NCBI GenBank assembly: GCA_001931905.2
Contig: MSJI02000234.1
Location: 1 to 15,027, forward strand
Length of the DNA stretch: 15,027 bases
Origin: Cladosporium sp. IMV 00045
Taxonomy: Eukaryota > Ascomycota > Dothideomycetes > Cladosporiales > Cladosporiaceae
Direction of reading: 5' to 3'
Below the pieces are notes generated by a model. The model worked only from the letters and a program-made list of their open reading frames with translations, did not search any database and was not told the origin of the DNA. The position numbers and the translations under genes were made by a program. Position 1 is the first letter of the stretch, and each line of letters begins with the position of its first letter. Of this stretch, positions 7,841 through 15,027 are shown piece after piece.

Positions 7841-9132
7841 CACCTCCAAGTCAGATGACCCTGGATCGAATTCTTATCTTATCGTATATCAACTTCGAGT
7901 CAGAGGTGGCTCTGTGGCTCGGTATAGCTACTCGCGTGACACGCTGAGGCCTTCGGCAGGCTGTTCCTCACGCTCGGTTGCAGTTTGCCCACAGCGAAAC
8001 GACCAACACCTAGGGCTAGCGTCGCTTGGTAAGACGTCTTCTCTCTCGCCATGAGCTTGAGCAAAGTATATGGACTTTCTCACCGAGGCCCCCGAGGCTT
8101 GGGAGAAAGGATTTAACATCCGGCAGCGCCGACGAACTGCGCCAATCTTACCGATCAGCCCTGCTTCCCTCGAAGGCAGTTGATGTGCGGTCGCGGGACT
8201 TCGATATGCAGGTCTTCACCGGTTGCAGCACGTCTTTTCTCACGACAAGTGTGCGACCAAAGCTGTCGGGTCGACTTTCTTCACTTTGTTCGCACATCTA
8301 CGGATCGCCGTCAGGCTATTGGCACATGGCAGAAGCGCGAAAGGCGCCCTCCGTTGCCCGCACTCCCTAGTCGTCAACTGCATGTCACCACCACGTGGCC
8401 ATCAATCAATGTGCCATTTTTAACCCGAGAAAATTGCGAAGTCCCATTCGAGCATATGCCTCGCAACGATGTCGGTCTTGCCAGACCATGCCGAAAATCG
8501 TCTCGGCGTCTCCGCCATTTACGATCAATCTCACTCCCTCCGCCTACCGCTACCATCAAGAGAGCAGGGCGTTCACGTAAATCCAACGGAAAGTCTGCTT
8601 CAAGATACCCCATTCACCTTTGAACGATTTTGGCAGTTTTCTACGGAAATAGCTTATGTCACATCACCACAGTGTTGACTTTCGTGCCGAGATTGACTTC
8701 GCTCTTCTAATGGGCTGGATCGAACAGCCGCAGCTGACAAGTCTGCCTTTTGCCGGCACATAGACCGGCCGCAGCCTGTCTTGCACTTACCATGACTGGC
8801 CTTCTGCCATGATGCTATGTCGCATATGGCCTTTAGCTTGTCCGTCAGTCGGGATCTTTCGATGCCTTACGATCAGCTGACAAACAATCGCAGAAGCGCT
8901 TCCGTCAAGTAAACCCTACTTTAAGGCCGAATGCCTGTCCGTTCTTGATTGATTGGCCCTGGTCCATTTCTGCTTGGCTAATCAACGTTCTTGCTGCTAG
9001 TAAATCGTCTCGGCCAACTCTCATCGGCCAGGCCGGAGGCCCAAAAAGATTAATCAGTAGGCCAGCCCGCAAACCGGCGGTCTATACTTGTACCTCTACC
9101 TTCCACCTCGCCAGGGACCCACCGGCGTGATG

Positions 9133-9162
9133 CAATGATCATTGATACTCGGGTTGGCCAAC
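9133..9162. repeat. Pair of perfect palindromes upstream of the NmrA-like gene
   Basis: CAATGATCATTG (9133-9144, 12 bp) is followed 8 bp later by GTTGGCCAAC (9153-9162, 10 bp), about 300 bp before the ATG at 9459. Palindromes of this kind could be dimeric regulator sites, but each length is expected several times by chance in 15 kb. Confidence 0.35.
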
Positions 9163-9458
9163 TGTGGTCACGACCCAATGATAAAAGAGGGCTCGCTCTT
9201 CGTAGAGTATCTCACCTCTGTATTTCAAGTGGCAGCCGAGGCAACCATTCTTGAGTATACGACACAGAAGCTATGTATTCGACGAGAATTGTCTGAAGGA
9301 TTGAGCAGCCGCGACGACGGTTTACGTTGCCTTGACCTGAGGCATCTCGCGAATACCGTTCAACTCGGCTCTGGAAATGAAAGCTTATATCGAGGCAGAT
9401 CGCTTGAAATGCTGGCTTTGCTGGACTCGACCGTTGTCAATTTATCGAATGCTCGACC

Positions 9459-10622
9459 ATGTCGACAATGCGGATTGCCGTGGCAGGAACCGGCGGTCTC
9501 GCTTGCATGATTGCGCACTGCATTAGCGAAGAGACTAACCATCCTGTCGTCCTCCTTTCACGAGCGGTATGTTGGAGTCCGAAGAGGTTTGATTCTCATT
9601 ATCCCTACCAAATCTGCCCGTATTCCCGTTGCATGCCTTCCTCATCTACGCACGCTCACTTACACTCTACCAACTTCCATCCAACAGTTTCGTTCGCTGC
9701 CTATCTTCACCTGGCTGACAATCACACAGGACAAGCCAACGTTGACCGCTCGTGGCTTTCAAATCCTCGTCATCGATTACAACGACGCAGACGACCTCAA
9801 GTTCGCCCTCCGCGGCATAGACACAATCATCTCAACGGTCACAGGACAGAACCAGATCCACCTCATTAAAGCCGCCGTCGCATCGCGAGTCCGACGCTTT
9901 GCACCTGCAGAGTTCGAAGGTCCTCCACAACTACGACCATCAAACGATCCTCTCGACCGATCACGAACGTCCGCCCTCAATTGGCTTCATCACTTCCGGA
10001 ACAACATCGAGTACACCGCTTTCGTATGCGGCGTCTTCTACGAACGATTCCAGCCAGGGGGCCTCCCTGGGACTCTCATAGCTCGGAACACAGGCTATCA
10101 CGGCGAAGGAGCCTACATGCTCGACTGTGCAAGGATGAGCGCAGAGATACCAGCGTATGGACCGACGAATCAACCGAACGTTACTATCTGCATGACTTCC
10201 GTCCGCGACGTCGCGAAGTTCGTGACCAAAGCAATCGACCTGCCTACCTGGCCGAACGAACTGCGCATGAGCGGCGAAAGAGTCAACGTGCAAAACCTTG
10301 CTCTCCTTGTCCAACGACTCAAGAGTAAGATATCAACCACTAAACGCGTACATGATGGCCTTATTCGCTAATCCGAGGCATAGATGAGAAATTCCAGCCC
10401 TACGTCCTCCACACCTTGCACACCCTGCGTGCCGAGCTGGCTCTCGCTGCGGGACAAGGAGACTGGGGACGTGGAATGCGGTTGCAGACCCTCATCGCCA
10501 CTGCTGAAGGACGATATGACTTCTCGCAGCGCAATCTGAATCAAGCCTTCCCTGGCGTGCAGACAGAGCGCTTCGAAGCGTTCTTCATCAGGAAGTGGGA
10601 TTTGCAGCAGGCTGCTGAGTGA
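9459..10622 (+). CDS. NmrA-like / isoflavone-reductase-type NAD(P)-binding protein
   Basis: Atypical short-chain dehydrogenase family member; it may be a reductase or an NAD(P)-sensing regulator, and the substrate is not predictable. Exons: 9459-9566, 9730-10324, 10384-10622; introns of 163 bp (GTATGT...ACACAG, GCTGAC branch at 9714-9719) and 59 bp (GTAAGA...CATAG); 313 aa, usual for the family. The start is ATG at 9459 in the context GACCATGT. Seen: N-terminal beta strand plus nucleotide loop MRIAVAGTGGLA (residues 4-15), a GTGGLA variant of the usual GxxGxxG; ARGFQILVIDYND (43-55) as second strand; STVTGQNQIHLIKAA; RRFAPAEFEG (91-100), matching the family's F-P-S/A-E-F block; a C-terminal helical region ending KWDLQQAAE. 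Splicing joins QRLK to NEKFQPY in frame. Confidence 0.9.
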
Positions 10623-11205
10623 TCGACGGTCTTAGCCACGTGGGCGGTTGCGGGCATGGTGGGCATGTTTGGACTGTCTTTCTAATTCATCACATGTCAG
10701 GTGATTGAAGGAACGAACGATGCAAAAGCAGATGAACGTTCTTGGGAGTTTGCTGTAGTTGCTACGATTTTAATCGCATTATCCTCATGCCTGGGGCATG
10801 TTACTGCAGAACGCCGTTTTCGCTCTCGCCTATTCCCCTCTCTTCACTGTACCGTGAACCGAGGTCAGGTATGTGGCTTGCATGTAACATCCATAAGCAT
10901 CCTTGGTAAAGAGGCAGCCAGTCGGATTTCCAGGCGACCTTTGCCCCAAGACGGCGGCTTATGTGTCGTACAGACATCATGCGCTGAGGCTGAACCTCGC
11001 GTGCATGGAGACCTGAGGCCAAGACGACAGCTGAACGATGGCTTGATTGATGAGCCGGTCTTGTTTCAACATCTGCCAGTAATGTATGCCCTGCTGTCAG
11101 GAGACTATTGCGTTATTATTCGGACCCGAGTAAAGGGATACATGTATGTACATTTGTCGTCATCCACATGGGTACGAGGCTTAGTGTTGGGCAACAAGAG
11201 AGCAG

Positions 11206-11609
11206 TCACGTCAGACGCGAGCCTACATGGACACATATGTGGTCTGTGAGTGCTAGCGAGAGTATGTCTCCAGGATCAAAGTAGATTCTAGATCCGTATC
11301 ATGACTTCCAATCCGTCGAAGAGCCAAAGGGCGACGTCACATAGCAGTCGGTCCGAGCGTTTCGTAAGTGAGACGGAGATTTCGCGACCAGACAGCAAAC
11401 AGCAAAAACAACTCCGTGGCGGGGTCAAGTTGGGATGGGAAATGATGAGTTTTCCAAGGCGGGGTCTTTTCTCATCTCCTGATGAACTCGACTCACGATC
11501 TTTCCCGCGGTCGCCGCCGAGCATTAGCCCTCGTCGTCGTGGTTCGCTGGTGTTCTATATCGAGTGGATCAAACCGACGTTGAAGCTTGTGACGTGACAC
11601 CTGCGTCAC
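11206..11609. promoter_or_regulatory. Cluster of CRE-like (TGACGTCA) sites
   Basis: Three octamers match TGACGTCA at seven of eight positions: TCACGTCA (11206-11213), CGACGTCA (11332-11339) and TGACGTGA (11590-11597). A half-site GCGTCAC follows at 11603-11609 and forms an inverted repeat with GTGACG at 11589-11594. CREB/ATF-type bZIP factors (AtfA in aspergilli) bind such sites and drive stress and conidial genes. The role here is inferred from position upstream of the SMP-like gene. Confidence 0.4.
11418..11466 (+). repeat. Direct repeat GGCGGGGTC x2
   Basis: Two identical nine-base copies at 11418-11426 and 11458-11466, 40 bp apart, about 390-430 bp upstream of the SMP-like start codon. 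They could be C2H2 zinc-finger sites; no further support. Confidence 0.35.
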
Positions 11610-11756
11610 TACTACACCATCCGTGCAAGCGTTTTTGCGAGCAATTCAAATGCTCGTGTGACTGCACATTTGGAAAGAAGATTATTCCTCATCTACACAC
11701 ATTCAATCCATTACTCTCCAAGCTCAATCTTTGCAATCACCTCGAACCAAACCAAT

Positions 11757-11827
11757 GTGAGTGTCTATCGGATCCTCCTGATCAATCGATCAATCCATCG
11801 AACCATTTCACTAACTTTTCAAAAAAG
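11757..11827 (+). other. Probable 5'-UTR intron of the SMP-like gene
   Basis: Donor GTGAGT (11757-11762), branch-like ACTAAC (11810-11815) and acceptor TTCAAAAAAG ending at 11827 make a 71-bp intron, 24 bp before the ATG at 11852. It follows a pyrimidine-rich, CAA-rich stretch (about 11688-11750) typical of a fungal transcription start region. Not tested by RNA evidence. Confidence 0.6.
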
Positions 11828-11851
11828 AACCCCTCCACACCACACACCAAA

Positions 11852-12351
11852 ATGTCTGACAGCACTTTCCACCTCACCAAGGAGGACATCCGCAAGCCTG
11901 AGTCCAAGGCCTCCCAGTCCAACAGCGGCAACGTCCCTGCCGACTCTGACGCCGCTAAGGCCCAGGTATGTCCTCCAATGCCGCATCAACCCCTCCCTTG
12001 AACCAGACTAACAAACCCCTCCAGTCCATCGTCGACCAGGCCAACCAGAACAAGGGCGACGTGATCAACGAGCGCGTCGCCGGCCTCCCCAAGCCCGAGC
12101 AGCCCCCCGTCCAGTCCGACTTCAACTCCGCCGACGCCAGCACCGTCAACGTCGGCTCCGGCGCCGTCTCCGGCGGCGACCAGTCCGGTCCTTGGACCGG
12201 CCACTCTTCCGTCCGCGTCGACGGTGAGGCCAACAAGGTCAACACCGACCCCCACGGCGGTGCCCGCTCCGGCCAGGTTGGCGGCATCCCCAACGACGCC
12301 GTCACCCGTGACGCCAAGGACAAGGCTGGCCTTGTCAACACCACTCAGTAG
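11852..12351 (+). CDS. Small hydrophilic SMP/LEA-like protein
   Basis: Exon 1 is 11852-11965, the intron 11966-12024 (59 bp, GTATGT...CTCCAG, branch GACTAAC), exon 2 12025-12351; 146 aa. The start context is CCAAAATGTC. The N-terminal region, about residues 8-42 (LTKEDIRKPESK, then GNVPADSDAAKAQ), fits the seed maturation protein (SMP) family pattern, in which small Ala/Gly/Gln-rich units occur in late-embryogenesis-abundant proteins. The rest is Gly/Asn/Asp/Ser-rich, with no Cys, one Trp (95), one Met (the start), no signal peptide and no membrane segment, so it is probably intrinsically disordered. Likely role: protection during desiccation, heat or spore dormancy; this is inference from family. 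The strong third-position C preference in exon 2 suggests high expression. Confidence 0.85.

Positions 12352-15027
<2,676 letters not shown>

Larger units (their letters stand above)
7504..9458. other. Divergent intergenic/promoter region without a supported gene
   Basis: Nearly 2 kb between the divergent homeobox (-) and NmrA-like (+) genes. Open frames here (for example 8026-8370, 8180-8623 on +, 8374-8613 on -) are short, have no recognisable domain and overlap one another, so I call none. It may contain a long regulated homeobox promoter or leader. Short palindromes occur at 9133-9162. No tRNA cloverleaf was found by eye. Confidence 0.5.
10623..11640. other. Intergenic: NmrA-like 3' flank and distal promoter of SMP-like gene
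   Basis: About 1 kb with no supported gene. A stop-free plus-strand stretch at 10701-11249 has no ATG in its first two thirds and no recognisable domain, so it is not called. The right half carries CRE-like octamers and a direct repeat GGCGGGGTC (11418-11426 and 11458-11466), plausible promoter elements of the SMP-like gene. Confidence 0.5.

Noticed and set aside
8026..8623. Overlapping short open frames in the divergent promoter region
   Set aside because: No domain, no consistent codon bias, no convincing start context and no splice pattern joining them into a longer protein.
8708..8731. GGCTG...CAGCC hairpin as a tRNA T-arm
   Set aside because: The loop does not fit the TTCRANY pattern and no acceptor or anticodon stems pair around it.
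10701..11249. Stop-free plus-strand stretch of 182 codons in the intergenic region
   Set aside because: It opens with GTG, has no in-frame ATG until about residue 128, shows no recognisable domain and has codon use unlike neighbouring genes. A run of this length is not very improbable in 15 kb over six frames.

Overview
The window looks like nuclear DNA of a filamentous ascomycete (Pezizomycotina; perhaps a Dothideomycete, which is a weaker guess). The genes carry short GT-AG introns (56-210 bp) with RCTRAC-type branch sites, intergenic gaps run to 1-2 kb, and the proteins are typical fungal orthologues. I see no rRNA, tRNA, CRISPR array, insertion sequence or intact transposon.

Layout from left to right. 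(1) 1-1103, +: the 3' part of NFS1, mitochondrial cysteine desulfurase, cut by the left edge. (2) 1104-3353: a 2.25-kb stretch with no confident gene. It holds five degenerate copies of one repeat unit at spacings of 237, 240, 499 and 291 bp. (3) 3354-5150, -: a flavin-containing amine oxidase of the polyamine oxidase/LSD1-like family, two exons. (4) 5724-7503, -: a homeodomain transcription factor, three exons, with a KEN-box-like motif and MCB/SCB-like sites upstream. (5) 7504-9458: a 2-kb divergent promoter region with no gene I can support. (6) 9459-10622, +: an NmrA-like/isoflavone-reductase-type NAD(P)-binding protein, three exons. (7) 10623-11851: an intergenic region ending in the promoter and leader of the next gene, with CRE-like octamers and a probable 5'-UTR intron. 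(8) 11852-12351, +: a small hydrophilic protein with a seed-maturation-protein (SMP/LEA)-like N-terminus. (9) 12352-13659: the 3' region between two convergent genes. (10) 13660-14992, -: S-(hydroxymethyl)glutathione dehydrogenase (class III ADH, SFA1/FDH1), three exons.

The genes do not form an obvious pathway cluster. NFS1 (Fe-S sulfur donor), the amine oxidase (an H2O2 and aldehyde source), the SMP-like protein (probable desiccation or stress protectant) and SFA1 (formaldehyde and GSNO detoxification) share a loose stress and redox theme. The strand arrangement gives no sign of co-regulation. The least explained element is the tandem array at about 1485-2930. It shows codon-like substitution spacing but no intact shared reading frame across all copies.
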